From Typha latifolia (taxonomy: Eukaryota > Streptophyta > Magnoliopsida > Poales > Typhaceae): a DNA stretch of 64,000 nucleotides. Within the stretch, counting starts at the first letter, position 1, and every line of letters begins with the position of its first letter. Where the stretch lies: the NCBI GenBank assembly GCA_019914945.1, contig CM034102.1:14125501-14189500 (forward strand), written 5' to 3'. Shown in pieces: positions 29,477-41,480 of the stretch. The position numbers and the translations under genes were made by a program. The notes beneath the pieces were generated by a model that saw only the letters and a list, made by a program, of their open reading frames with translations, searched no databases and was not told the DNA's origin.

Positions 29477-29966
29477 AAGTTGATGGATTAAGTGAAGATT
29501 ACATAGGATTGGATTGAGATATTGATGAATGATGTATTGCTATATTTTTCGTTAATTAATTTTGTGCAGCCTTAATTAAGAATGTGATGTTTATGTTGAT
29601 AGATTAATTACTTGGTTGGTCATGCAACCAAAATATAAGCATATTAGTTTGTACTACTTAATGCTCATACCTTTCATTTAAAACAGAAGTTGTGCACGAA
29701 ATTTTTTCTGATGGGTAATAGGATAATCTTAGGCCGCATTCACTTAATGCTCATACCTTTCAAGATATGGTATCCCAGATATATGCCAAACTGCAATTTG
29801 TCACAGTCTCTCTCAGGAGTTATGGTGATAGCTACATAAAATATTATTTTGGATCCACATATACTTAACCTCATCTGGCATGGAAATCTCCATGCTCTCC
29901 TCTCCTGTCAGCTTCAGGGTGAAGCTTGAAGATAGCTACTACTCCATGTCTTCTTCTTTTCTTTCC

Positions 29967-29989
29967 ATATATATATATATATATATATA
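29967..29989. repeat. (AT)n microsatellite
   Basis: About 11 uninterrupted AT dinucleotides. Confidence 0.9.
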
Positions 29990-30602
29990 ATGTAGTCAAG
30001 AGAGAAGATGAGATTACATAACAAATTAAAACGCTGGAAATTTCAGCTTCTCAATCACAAGCACTTCAGATTCATGGTGGTTTCGCAAACTCGATCACCA
30101 AAACTTATTCAACAAAGAAGAAGTTGATATTAATATGATAGCCACATATCACAACTTGGGGGCTATTCAGATATCCTCCAGCTCGAATAGATGAAGAGAG
30201 GAGTTCGCCATGCTCTTGTCACCTTCATGATGGCTACTCATCAATGTCTCTCTTTTGGGCTCATCATGCCTCAATCACAATTTGCATGGGAGTTTCAAAG
30301 ATAGGCCACAGATGATCATTCCACTATGTTACATGCCCACCAAAATATATATTCTTTAATCCACCATATCATAAAGGATAAGACCCATAAATGTGTCACA
30401 TGTGATTACAATATATATGTCAATAAGGCTTACTGTTTGCCTTAAAACTTTCTCATCCACTTGTGTAGAACTAGAACCTCATCTTACAAGTTGCATGTGA
30501 TAAATATTTAAGGTTGCAATTTCTTGCCACATACTTTCTAGCTAACTAGGACCCATATTGCTACAATTGTTTTAATTTCTTGCCACATAATAAGATATAT
30601 CT

Positions 30603-30608
<6 letters not shown>

Positions 30609-30634
<26 letters not shown>
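30609..30634. repeat. (CT)n microsatellite
   Basis: About 13 uninterrupted CT dinucleotides. No gene start is seen close by. Confidence 0.9.
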
Positions 30635-30931
30635 GGAGAGATACAAGTTGGTATTCACCATGTCTTATGATGGGCCCCATGACAGAAGGTCCAGCCATGC
30701 TAGGTCATGCATTTTAGCCAATTGGATCTACCTATGTATTACATATATAGATACATACCTACCGAGTGAAAGCATACAAGGGAACCAGAAGGAAACCGGC
30801 CCGGTCCAGCCCGGCCCAAAGCCCAACTCGGCCTTTGAAGAGATTAGACTAATGCTTGAAGTTCCTTGGAATCTTAAACCAAAATGTTGATGATTTAAGA
30901 TTTCTTATATGTGGGTAAAATTAATTGATCA

Positions 30932-31004
30932 TGCTGTTACTTAACTAAGTAAAAGAAATATTTTTACATCTGCTGTTACTTAACTAAATAAAAGAAATAT
31001 TTTT
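30932..31004. repeat. 34-bp direct duplication, period 39
   Basis: TGCTGTTACTTAACTAA(G/A)TA and the following AAAGAAATATTTTT occur at 30932 and again at 30971 with one mismatch. Confidence 0.85.
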
Positions 31005-32019
31005 TCTCTTATATCACTACTCATTTTTTAACAAATTGGTTTTTTAATCCTGCCATCTTCCATTAAGTTTCTTATATAGTTGACAAATGCCATGGTCCCC
31101 AATTCATGTCATTGTGATGCATGCCACCAGGCCATGCACCTACTCATATAGTTATCTAATTGCTCCTTTTAATGTCTCTTTGGTTGCCCATGACGCTGTC
31201 TTCTTGCAACTTACGAGGAGTGAAGACAGCAGTTAGGAAGAGTGATGGTAACCTACCAAGCATGGCACATTTTGAGAGGAGAGTTCCTTAGCCATGAGAT
31301 AGCTTTCACCAACTAAGCATCTTAATCAAAATGGGATCTCATGTCCATCTCCCTCGTGAGATATGTCTGTCCCAATTTCATGTTTGTATTAATAACTTCT
31401 CAATTGCTTTACAAACTTACTGTTAGAAAAATAATAATGTTTATAATTGATATTTTAATATTTTCCTTGGTTTCTGAGCTTAAAATATTTTGATAATCTC
31501 ATAAAGCAGATTTGGTGTAAATGGATTGAAATTTTATATTTTATATGATAGAAATCAAACTCAATACTTCATTTTTTAATACTACGTTAAACCTATTTTT
31601 AAACTTTATACTCCAAGAAATACGAGTCCAAAGTTTCCTCGAAGAAGCCTTGTACTCTTAATCTTCTTTCCGTTTATATAATGAGAAAGAGACTTGTAGC
31701 CTCTTGATATCAGTCCACCCACTTGTGTAGTTGAAGGCATGCATTTAATGGTACTTACTCTCCTGTGGAGCATTCATGGCATTTAATGGCATGCATGAGA
31801 GTCTTTTAAGGTGCTTCCTTTTTTATCCCAGACTATATAGTGGGCTATAGATGTTAGCAAAGATTAGTACATGGAATAGAGAGAACTAAGATGATTTATG
31901 TTATAGATAAACCAAGTAATATATACAAAAACTTTCCTCCATTGACCTCCTTTGAGATGAGTAGTAGTCTACGTACATACACGACAAGACCAAAGTACAT
32001 AGAATTAAAGAAAGATCTA

Positions 32020-33032
32020 TCAAACAATGTCATCTAATTCCCCTTGCTCCACATTCTCATCAAACAACCAAGACTCTAGCAAGGAGAGTGTCACCTGGCC
32101 CTCAACATTCTCAGGTGACATGACATGGTTACAAGTGCTCGCTGTTCCATGGCTAGAGGATGAATTGCAAGTCTCAGTCAAGCCAGCAGAGGTGGTCTGT
32201 TGTGATGTGCATGGCTTTGGTGAACTCTTCTTCATCCATCCCTCGAGAAGCCTAGAGATGTTATTAGTACTCGAAGCATAGCCATTAGGGGAGGAGGCCT
32301 TCAGCTGCTCAGGAGTGGGGCAAGGGCTGGGCTTATTGTCAAGAGACAAGGCATTGAAGAGAGCTTGTCTTGCCATGTTGATGTCAGTTTGCAGCCTCTT
32401 CTCCCACTGGAACTTTGAGATGGACTTGTGGCTTGAGACTACTAGTCCGCCGCCGACGCTCGTCGGAGGATACTTCGCGCTTGTTTCGGCCTTTCTGAGC
32501 TTCTTCTTCAGGTGGGTGTTCCAGTGGTTCTTGATGTCATTGTCTGTTCTTTCTGGGAGATATGAAGCTATGGCTGCCCATCTGTAAGAAGGTGTACCGA
32601 TTAACATGGTATCAGAGCGAGCGATAAGAAAGATCGTCGAGTTCATTCAAATTTGTTTGAATCTATCCTTACCTATTGCCCAAAAGAGCTTGGAGTTGGA
32701 TGATGAGCTTCTCCTCCTGATCTGTGAAGTTACCTCTCTTGATGCCAGGCCTGAGGTAGTTTGTCCATCTAAGCCTGCAGCTCTTGCTGCATCTCATCAG
32801 ACCTTTAAAAAAAACAAGAAGAAGATTAACGACATAACCATGCAATCTTTGTCATGGCCCAAATGCCATTTTTGGATCACCGGGATCTAAAAATCTCACC
32901 AGTTTTGACTGGAACAATCCCCCAGTTCCCTGGCCCATGTTCTTGAATGTAGGAGACCAAGATGATATCTTCTTCTGGTGTCCAAGGACCCTTTTTTACC
33001 CCCAGTTTCTCGCAAAATGGAGGTCTTCCCAT
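32020..33032 (-). CDS. MYB60: R2R3-MYB transcription factor, MYB60-like (subgroup 1)
   Basis: The CDS joins 33032-32900, 32802-32673 and 32581-32020, giving 825 nt and 274 aa (Arabidopsis MYB60 has 280). R2 covers about residues 14-62 and R3 about 67-115, with tryptophans in [27 protein letters not shown] and NHWNTHL. Intron positions match the conserved R2R3-MYB pattern. Beyond the DNA-binding domain the blocks [16 protein letters not shown] and [11 protein letters not shown] closely follow MYB60, a guard-cell regulator of stomatal opening. Position 6 is Phe where most relatives have Cys (GRPPFCEK), and R2 has [15 protein letters not shown] where relatives have GNWR(A/S)VPTxTGL. A TATA-like TATAAAA lies at 33134-33128 on the same strand, about 100 bp upstream of the ATG. 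Guard-cell function is inferred from family membership. Confidence 0.92.
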
Positions 33033-33127
33033 GTCTCCGTCTTCCTCTTCTTCTTCTTCCTTTCCTTTTCTTTCCTTTCCTTTCCCCTGTTAGATCTCGT
33101 CAGAGTCAAAGAAAGAAGACAACAAAG

Positions 33128-33134
33128 TTTTATA
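33128..33134 (-). promoter_or_regulatory. TATA box of the MYB60-like gene
   Basis: TATAAAA on the minus strand, 96 bp before the start codon. A CT/TTCC-rich leader would follow. Confidence 0.45.
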
Positions 33135-34325
33135 AACATATAAAGAGACCAGTTTCAAGTTTCAACGCACATGCACATATGTGGAGTTCTTGGGCGATGC
33201 GCTCAGAAGTCGTTGACTTTACGATAGGGACAGGGAGGCTTAAGGATTTGAATATTTGAACAAGAGTCAAAACGGCGACCCCAAGGAGCATTTACTAGTG
33301 GAGGTGATCCCAAAGTCAAATCGGTGGGGGGGTGAAATGAAGGGCCTAAAAAGAACCGCGTGCCATTTAATTATGGAGATCGCACTGGGAAGGCGAAGAA
33401 CCCTAAAAGGATTTAACCGAACGCATCAAAACTATGGCTATTAGAAGCATAAACTTAATAAACGTGAGGATTTTGTTATAGTGGTATTTTTGACTTAGTT
33501 GCCTAAAAGTCAAATAAAACACTAAACTTTGTCTATACTGTTACTGTAGATAAAGCTCGTATTTTTAAAAATATTTTTATAAATTAAGCTTTCACAATTT
33601 AGTTTTAACACTTAATAAACACTAATCGGGATGGAATTAAAAGTATAATATTCTATCTATTCAGAATAATATTATATATTTTTTCTAATACAATATTCGA
33701 GATTAAATGACCCTAGTTTGGTGTTTCGATACAATTTTAGTGATATAGGAGGGGAGGGGGCTTAATTTTATTCTTTTATTTTAAAATTTAATGTTCTAAT
33801 TTGTATCCAATCCTTAATTTTTCTCTCATCGTCCTGCGACAACAGCAACCATTTATAATTAATACACAATGTACAATGTTACACCATCACTTATGAGCAA
33901 TGTATTTTTCAGATTATATTTGTTTATCAAACAATAAGGTGTGGCTCAATATTTTTCAATAAACATGGCTCTATTTATAAAAAAAGTAAAATAAAAGGAA
34001 AGTTTTATTTATAATATAAGTCAAAATATATGGTATTATTAGATTCAGAGTTTGATTTAGGTATTTGGCTAACTCACACTTGAGTCGGTCATGCTGGGTT
34101 TGAAATAAAAATTCTTCGACTTAGTGGTTTGCAATTATTGCTCATTTTCACATAACTCATAATTATATATTTTTCTTGACATATCAATTATTTTTCTCGA
34201 AAAATATATAAAAAATGATAAAATAATTATTTGATTTTTTTTTATTAGATGAAAGAGTGCATACATACAGGGTCTTAGTGTGATTATCCCTCAAATAAAT
34301 TTCTTACATGTGGACATATAGGTTT

Positions 34326-34477
34326 TGGGCCATGGCCCATTCATTAGCTTTAATGTAGTTTGGACACGTGGCAACTTCGCTGGCCATTGTGAGAAGCTCT
34401 GGGCCCACAGGGCCCATGAAGCGTTCGCTGAAAGAGTCAGAGTATATCATTTGATGCGCCATGCTACTTGGTGGGCC
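34326..34477. promoter_or_regulatory. Site II (TGGGCC) cluster with G-box, promoter-like
   Basis: TGGGCCATGGCCCA, a perfect 14-bp palindrome, lies at 34326-34339. TGGGCCCA is at 34400-34407, GGGCCCA at 34410-34416 and TGGGCC at 34472-34477. CACGTG (as ACACGTGGC) lies at 34375-34380. TGGGCC/GGCCCA site II elements are TCP-binding motifs typical of promoters of growth-related and housekeeping plant genes. No coding gene starts nearby: MYB60 starts 1.3 kb away and CDF 1.7 kb away. Confidence 0.5.
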
Positions 34478-36121
34478 ATTTAAACTTTAAAGAGAACAAG
34501 TTGCTTCCTCCAACTGCAGCTTATTAATGGAGAAATAGAAGGATGTGCAATGATTCCAATGAATCACCTCAACTTATCCAAAAACATTATAATGTTCCTA
34601 AACTGGAATAAGAACATTGAATAACTATTGCAAACAAACTGCAAGAGAGCTCATAAGATCTTTATTCTCGCTGCCATCCAGATCACCCTCATTTCCTTCT
34701 CTGCTGAACTGCTTCAGTACCCTTCTCTGCAAGATATGTTCTCTAATAAGCTACAAACAGAAGATCATCCACTGCATCTAAAGAGTTGCAGAGTGTACCT
34801 GAGCTGCCAAAGTTGCTCCAAGTCCTAAGAAGAAACATAGGAATGAAGAAGAACAAAAAGGGTAGACTTTTGTGAGACTTTGAGAGGATTACATGCTGAA
34901 GGTTTTGCATGCATGCAAGGAAACAATGAGATAGGTGAAGGTCAATGCAATCACTAGCAGATAAAGGAAATGAAACCCTTTCCATGCCTTTATTCAGATT
35001 CATGAGCTCTTCTTTTATGGAGCCCCATATCTTATCTTAGACCAAGATTTAAGAAAAGAAAAAATTCTTCAGTGCAATTCTATCTATCTAACATCACTCT
35101 CCTTCCTTTAGCTAGTGCCACACTATGGAGCAGGCTCCATTACCTTAGCAATAGACCTTCAAAATTACCAAAGAATCCTAATATGAGACAAAGAAACCAA
35201 GTACAACAAGAAGGTTGCTTGGTAAATTTGAGTGTGATACAAGAAGATAGAAATTCTAACAAAAGGGACTAGCAATGTTGTTGGTGGAAAGATATCATTA
35301 GATGTAGGAATCTTCAATAGGAAGTCAGGGAGATAATTTTGGAAGTGGGGAGATATAACAAGTCAAGTTTTTGGAAGGCTGGAATGCACTACCAAATATA
35401 GTGAGGTGTGACATTAGCTAGGTGATCATGATTTAGTAATTTTGTGTTTTTAAAATGAAAGATGCATTGCTTACTAACTCATTTAGTCAATTGAGTCAAA
35501 CTTTATTTATTCATATCTAACACTAGAAATTAATTACTTCATTTATACCCTCTATAGAATTATTTCATCCAATGCTTAGCAAAAAAGAGAGAACAAGGCA
35601 CAAACAAAGAAAAAAAGTCTAAGGAAAAGCTCACCACACACTAGAAATTGAAGAAAAGTTAGAAGGAATAAAGAGAGAAACTAAAGAGTAAAACAAATAA
35701 CCCGCAACAATAATTATTTTAAAAATATATTAATTTTTTGAACGAGATTACAAACAAGATGATATGACAACATCGTAGCTAATATATCTCACGACTGCCA
35801 TATACTTGGAGGAATAGAAATTTGGAATTTTTTTTTTCTTCTTTGACCAAAAATTGGAAGAGAGGAGTTTATTATTGGTGCTGAGTTCGAATGGCCACCT
35901 TCTGCTCCACAATGCTTGGTGTTGTGGGGGTGAATTCTTGGGTGACGATAAGAAAGGCCAAAGGAAAAGGCAAAGAGAATAACTAAGAGAATCAAATAAA
36001 CCCATCTCCGAAGACCACAAAGGGAACTTGTGGCTCAGAATCCCCTCCCCACTGCTGACGTGGACTTTTAAATCCGGGCGGGCTGGGGAGGAACTCGAGC
36101 AGTTAAAGGAGGGGGGAATTG

Positions 36122-36130
36122 CATAAAAGG
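36122..36130 (+). promoter_or_regulatory. TATA-like element of the CDF gene
   Basis: CATAAAAGG, 95 bp upstream of the CDF start and just before the (AG)n leader, is the best TATA candidate. Confidence 0.4.
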
Positions 36131-36138
36131 AACAGAGC

Positions 36139-36142
<4 letters not shown>

Positions 36143-36188
<46 letters not shown>
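36143..36188 (+). repeat. (AG)n tract in the CDF 5' leader
   Basis: About 23 uninterrupted AG dinucleotides end 28 bp before the ATG at 36217. GA-rich leaders are common in plants and are bound by BBR/BPC GAGA factors. Confidence 0.9.
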
Positions 36189-36191
<3 letters not shown>

Positions 36192-36216
36192 CAACAAAGG
36201 AGAGAAAGAAGGGGAG

Positions 36217-37661
36217 ATGCCGGAGATTAAGGATTCTTCTATAAAGCTCTTTGGAAGAACCATCTTACTGCGGCAGACAAATAGAGATTGTTACAAAGAA
36301 GCAGAAAAGGTATATATTGTTGAGTTCTTTGTTCATTCTTTAATATAAGGGTTTCTCCAAGGTTTTGCTTGGGTTTTTCCAACTACTTTGGTCTTCTTCT
36401 TTTTCATTACGATTCATTTAATGGGTTCTTAAGAGCAATCAAATCTTGTAGTGGTTCTAGAAAAAAAGGAGAAGGAATAGAGATGAATCTTTTAGTTCTG
36501 AATTATTATGTGCTTACAAGTGGTCATACAAAGTTGGTGTTTTAAGTCTTTCAAGCTAATATAGATTTGTTATAGGAGAAAATTTTGCAGCATGATTGTC
36601 TGTTTCTTGCTCAATCTAATAAAGACTATAAACATTATAATTTTCAGGAGTTTCAGAACAACACTGAAACTGCTGCTCATTCCAAAGACCAGGATCATGA
36701 GCAGCCAAATTCCAGAGAAAAGTTGGATGATCCCCCGGACGACGACGCGTCTACGAAGAACTCAGCGACTGATGCAAGTAATTCGAAAGAGGAAGTGGTA
36801 GCAGCCAAGAAGCCCGACAAGATCCTCCCTTGCCCGCGCTGCGACAGCATGGACACCAAGTTCTGCTACTACAACAACTACAACATCAACCAACCTCGGC
36901 ACTTCTGCAAGAACTGCCAGAGGTACTGGACTGCCGGAGGCACCATGAGGAATGTTCCGGTCGGCGCTGGCCGTCGTAAGAACAAGAATTCAGCATCCCT
37001 GTATCGCCACATGACTCCCGACTGCGCCGTTCTGAGGTTCGGTAATGAGATGCATCTCTGCGAACAGATGGCGGAGAATTGCGGCCAGAAAAGGTTGCAA
37101 GTGGAGGATGCCAATGACCACTCAAGTGGATCTTCTTTCACAGGATTAGGTTGTAAGTTGGAGGAAGAGAAGGCTAATGTAACAGTAAAAACGACTGGGA
37201 ATTGTCCAGAGATCCAAACTCGTTGGCCTTGTCTTTGGAGTAGTCCATCACCTGGCTTCTGTACTTCAAGTTTTGCTCTTCCATTCTATCCAGCTGCAGC
37301 AATCCCTGGTAGCACTTGGACCATTCCATGGCTCTACTCGCCGGCTACTTCATCCACAGCTCCTACCTCAGGCAAGCATGCAGGAGAAGGAAATGGGCTC
37401 AAAGAGAGCACCACACAGGAGAGATGCATTTGGGTGCCAAAGACGCTCAGGATTGATGATCCTGATGAAGCCGCCAAGAGCTCTATTTGCGCAATGTTGG
37501 GCATCAAGAACGACGAGGCTGAAGCGGTCGGCGGCAAGAGTCTCCTCAACGCATTCCAACCGAAAGACGATTTTAAGAACCACGCCGCGAAGAACTCCAG
37601 GCTCTTGCATTCCAATCCTGCGGCTCTCTCGCGATCTCTGGACTTCCAAGAGAAAGCTTAA
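36217..37661 (+). CDS. CDF: Cycling Dof factor (CDF)-like transcription factor
   Basis: CDFs are Dof-type repressors in the circadian and photoperiod pathway; in Arabidopsis they repress CONSTANS and FT and are degraded through FKF1 and GIGANTEA. The CDS joins 36217-36309 and 36648-37661, giving 1107 nt and 368 aa. Exon 1 holds the CDF-specific N-terminal SIKLFGRTI. The Dof zinc finger lies at about residues 90-145 with [22 protein letters not shown] and [11 protein letters not shown] (C-x2-C-x21-C-x2-C). The C-terminus has the CDF signatures [19 protein letters not shown] and [14 protein letters not shown], which in Arabidopsis contribute to FKF1/GI binding. The intron position and all three conserved CDF regions support the subfamily call over other Dofs. 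Numbering within CDF1-5 cannot be decided. Confidence 0.94.
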
Positions 37662-37771
37662 CGGAGATTATAAAAATTTTGCTCTCTTAAACTGTCACAA
37701 CTGAAATTTTCCAATTAGGAGGAAGATGTCCACTCAACATGTAAATAAGGAGATAAGTGAGAGGTGAGGGA

Positions 37772-37804
<33 letters not shown>

Positions 37805-40100
37805 TGAAACTTATATAATTGAAGAACATCCTGTTCATCACCTCAATATTGTCAACTTTTTCTTTGAACTGAATTGAGACCATATATGTCAAGATGTAAT
37901 TCCATCTCCATAACATGGAAATTTGCATTATAAAGCCTTAAAAGAGCAGAGACAGTCACATTACGAATGATTGAGATAATTCAAGCACAATCTTATTCTC
38001 ATGCAAAAGGTAGAGAAAATGAGCAAAGCTACTGTGGGTCTTCTTTACTTTGAGAGGATAAGGTCGAATAGCTAATCCATGGAACCAAGCATCTTTCTTT
38101 TTCATTGCTACCTTCCAATTGAATCCTAGAAAGATAAGAAAGAAGAAAAGGAGAATAACGAATGCAAAAAAGATGCACTTTCTTTGTTCAGTGGTATAGA
38201 GAACACTACACTAAGAACAAACATAGATTGGTTCTTTTGGCACAAAAAGAGAGGACAAAAGATAGAGCCTTATCTATTCGATGGTGCCAGATATAGCTTT
38301 CTCTATGTTACCATACTGAGAAAAATGCCTTGAATTCTTTTGGAAGACCTTTTGACTCTTTTCTAAGGTATCCTTTTTCTATGTTTCTGTAGATATTACT
38401 TTTTAAGTTCCACTAAATTCAAGTAGAAGATGCTAAGAAATAGATGAAAAAAAAAAACAAAGTGAGAAACAACGTGACAAAATCGAATCTAATTTTTCTG
38501 TTTGGGGAAGATAACGGATCAAGTTCAGTCAAACTAATTTAAATCTAATGGGAAAAAAAAATAAGAGAAGAAAAATACATCTTCTAGTCAAGCATCTCTG
38601 TATCTTTGGACTGCAAAGCAATCTTCTAGTACTACATGGATTTAATTTGGTTTACAACAGCACCAGAAATTACAATGCTAATATACATGGGTATGGTCTT
38701 TTATCTTCTTCAAAGAAAGGAACATCCTAGTCATAGAGTAGCTTAATCAAACTGAGGAAGGAATAAGATCTCATTCTTTTTCAAAATCTACCATGCTTTG
38801 CCATTGCAAGTCCATGGCGTGGTCCTACTTAACTTTCCTAGCCACTATGAAGTCAAAAGAAGTCAAGTCTTCGGGGGTACTCTCTGGCATCAACTTAAAG
38901 TAGTTCACTTAGGCCAAGTCTTAAATGCACATTCCAGTTGAAGCTAACGAGGAAAGTAGAAGTGGAGACCAAACTGGCCTCACTAGAGACGAGAGGAAGA
39001 GAACTTTTCAGCAAAATTACATTTAAAAAAAAAAACGAGAAATTGAACACTATTGCCAAAGTGATCAAAATCAGATGATCTATAACTTTGCTAAAATGCT
39101 TAGCTTAAGAGTTCGCCAAGGATTTAACAAAGTTTTATTTTAAAACTGGCATGAACTTGGTGGTTAACATGTCAAGGTAGTTGGTAGAAGGTTTGAGATG
39201 CATCGAAAGTATTTAAACGAAAATGCTGAGAAAATTCGAAGAAAATGATGCCTACGTAGCTTCTGACTCTCTATGTGCCTGTCTTTCTATTTCTTTAATG
39301 TCGTCTTTAGCGGCTATGAATTTTTCTTTCCTGCAGAAATATACTAATTGGAGGTGACGAGCTACTAAAGATGGAGAAATGTCATGCTAATATTATTGTA
39401 ATCTTGTAGATGCCATGAGGATTACAGACGAAACAACAGTGGATTGGAAAATGTTGGAAAGGATGTAAAAGAGATCAAATTAATAACCAAGCTACAAGCT
39501 TGATTTAAGCCCATTTAATCTCTCAAATTAATAAATCAAACTCAAATTACTTGATTGGAATGGTGAACGAGATTAACAGCAACTTCTTACTTCCTATAAC
39601 AAAATTGAACAGATTGTATTAGCATTAGTCTTTATGCTTACAGATTTCTGCTTGTTTGCCTAAAAGCAGGAGCAGGAGAATGGTTTAAACTGAAGAAATA
39701 CTATGCCTTCTTTGATGCTTCTCGCTTTCCATGAAATTTCCACTTTAGTCCGGAATCAAAGAAACTTCCAACTTGAGGAACCTGGTTCCTTCCTACAACC
39801 AGCTCTTGCCAGCCTTAATCTCTTTTCCAATCCACACCTATTTTTCCTAATTTCCACCATCAATGCACCACACAAGAACCTTCCTCTCTTGATAGCTGCC
39901 CTGGTTTCTTCCAGACAAGAGGGGCAAAAATCCTCCTCCTTTTCAGATATATATGTACAGAATCATCTCAATTAATATCCTATTCTTTTGACTAAAATGT
40001 CCTTCCAAGAGAAGGTTCTCTGCAATGAGATTAAACGTAGGAATAACATGAGAAACCACGCTTTTTCTTCTTTTTTATTTTTCAGATAACTCAGGCATCT
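37662..40100. other. CDF 3' flank and intergenic DNA
   Basis: About 2.4 kb without a supported gene. A (TA)n tract lies at 37771-37798. One 90-codon plus-strand ORF at 39703-39975 is not recognisable. The rest is AT-rich. Confidence 0.5.
37771..37798. repeat. (TA)n microsatellite in the CDF 3' region
   Basis: About 14 AT dinucleotides begin about 110 bp after the stop, probably within or just beyond the 3' UTR. Confidence 0.9.
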
Positions 40101-40108
40101 TATAAAAG
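40101..40108 (+). promoter_or_regulatory. TATA box of the CML-like gene
   Basis: TATAAAAG, 96 bp upstream of the ATG at 40204, followed by a CT-rich leader. This is a good match to the plant consensus. Confidence 0.65.
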
Positions 40109-40203
40109 ACCCAACTTCAGGTACCCTATCATCATTGAACTAACACCAATCTCTTCTCTTCCTCTCATCTCTCCCTCTCTCAACCACAACCAAATAGAAA
40201 TTG

Positions 40204-40779
40204 ATGGAGACATCATCAACCACTGCAATATTCCACTCTCTTTCTTTTCCAGAATCAGTTGGCTTTCTCTTCTTTCATACTGTATTTGTCTGGGTCGTCA
40301 TGGTACTTCAGATGTTCTTGCCCGCCTATCTATCCCTACTACTGTCTTACATTAAGCCTTTCAGAAGCTCATCCATGGTGCACGACGAAAAGAAGATAAC
40401 AAAACCATCAAGACAGCATGACTGCAACCATCAGCTGACAGGAGAAGATGTGAAGATGATAATTGGCAGAATGGGGTTAAATTTCAGCCAGGATGATGAG
40501 CAGCTCAAGGGAAGCATGGACTTTGAAGAGTTCTCTAACTTGTTTGAAGAGGAAGAGCCCAGTTTCCAGGAAATGAAGGAGGCCTTCATAATGTTTGATG
40601 AGAATGACGATGGTTTCATTGATGCAATGGAACTGCAGAGGGTTCTTCCCAAGCTGGGCTTCAGAGAAGGGACAGACCTGCAAGCATGCAGGCAGATGAT
40701 CATGGCATATGACATAAATCATGATGGAAGGATTAATTTCATCGAGTTTGTCAAGCTTCTGGAGAGCAGTTTTTGCTGA
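40204..40779 (+). CDS. Calmodulin-like EF-hand protein, CML45/46-type, membrane-anchored
   Basis: A single-exon 191-aa protein. Residues about 19-49 are strongly hydrophobic (FLFFHTVFVWVVMVLQMF then AYLSLLLSY), suggesting a signal anchor or targeting segment. Two complete EF-hand loops follow: residues 132-143 (DENDDGFIDAME) and 170-181 (DINHDGRINFIE), each with acidic positions 1, 3 or 5 and 12 in place. An upstream segment (LTGEDVKMIIGRMG to MDFEEFSNLFEEEE) looks like a degenerate first pair. This layout matches plant CML45/46 Ca2+ sensors. The start is the ATG at 40204; the TTG just before it is not used. It is convergent with the mTERF gene, 700 bp away. Confidence 0.88.
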   Translation: METSSTTAIFHSLSFPESVGFLFFHTVFVWVVMVLQMFLPAYLSLLLSYIKPFRSSSMVHDEKKITKPSRQHDCNHQLTGEDVKMIIGRMGLNFSQDDEQLKGSMDFEEFSNLFEEEEPSFQEMKEAFIMFDENDDGFIDAMELQRVLPKLGFREGTDLQACRQMIMAYDINHDGRINFIEFVKLLESSFC

Positions 40780-41480
40780 TATTAATGAATTTCCCTTCAT
40801 TTTCTTCTTCAGAGAGGTACAAAGACTATTTCTGATGAGAAACTAATGAAAGCAATTGACATAGTTAATTGGCATGATCTACCTGTCACGACTCTTGCTC
40901 TGTCTGTTATCCACCATCAGCATCTCACTCTCATGCCAAGGATGAGTACACTAGAACAGCACAGGATCGCTATGTCATGCCACCCAATGGTTAACATGAA
41001 AGGAGAGAAATAAAAGAATCTTCAACAAGAGAGCCTCCTCCATTCCATACCTCAGAAGGATATTGACCTGATTGTATACCTTTGAAGTGATAATCCTCAT
41101 AAATTTGTTGGTGGTCTATATTTTCCTCTGCTTAAATTTTTATCCCTTCCTTGTATTAATAACTGTTTCAGTTCTATCTTCATGTTTTATCCATTTATTT
41201 CCATTACAAAATAGACAATACAAAAGGACAAGTTCACCTTCTTCAGCCTTTCAAAAAACCTTGAGATTCCTTGGTGCTTCAGACTGATACGGTGATACCA
41301 GTGTGCAGATTAAATTTCTAAAGCAAGCATGAAATCAATCCCTGCTCTTATTGGTCCACAAAATAGGTAGCATTTGGTTGCATTATATTACTCTAACCAT
41401 TCAAGGTCCTTTAAATCCATAATAATACGTCAAAATCATTTGTGAAGGATGCCAGCTCATTTCGAACTCTAGCACAATTG
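40780..41480. other. Shared 3' region of the CML-like and mTERF genes
   Basis: Convergent 3' UTRs and spacer. No further feature is seen. Confidence 0.5.

Larger units (their letters stand above)
29477..32019. other. Intergenic DNA between the PKS-like and MYB60-like genes
   Basis: About 2.5 kb without a supported gene. It contains an (AT)n tract at 29967-29989, a (CT)n tract at 30609-30634, a 21-bp direct repeat (starts 29656 and 29742), a 34-bp duplication at 30932-31004 and a small perfect hairpin stem GCTGTCTTC/GAAGACAGC at about 31191-31228. A GC-rich patch of GGCCCGG-type words lies near 30800-30830. Confidence 0.5.
33135..36142. other. Intergenic DNA between divergent MYB60-like and CDF genes
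   Basis: About 3 kb without a supported CDS. A cluster of TGGGCC elements and a G-box sits at 34326-34477. To its right, 34500-35280 is less AT-rich with short ORFs on both strands that match no family and could be a non-coding transcript. 33450-34300 is AT-rich. Confidence 0.5.

Noticed and set aside
31191..31228. Small hairpin (9-bp stem) as a possible miRNA precursor
   Set aside because: The stem is too short, and no known miRNA sequence was recognised in or around it.
34628..35003. Short ORFs on both strands next to the TGGGCC cluster
   Set aside because: Neither resembles a known protein. The region is reported as a possible non-coding transcript rather than as a gene.
39703..39975. 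90-codon plus-strand ORF between CDF and CML genes
   Set aside because: No family, no conserved motif and no splice or promoter support; consistent with chance.
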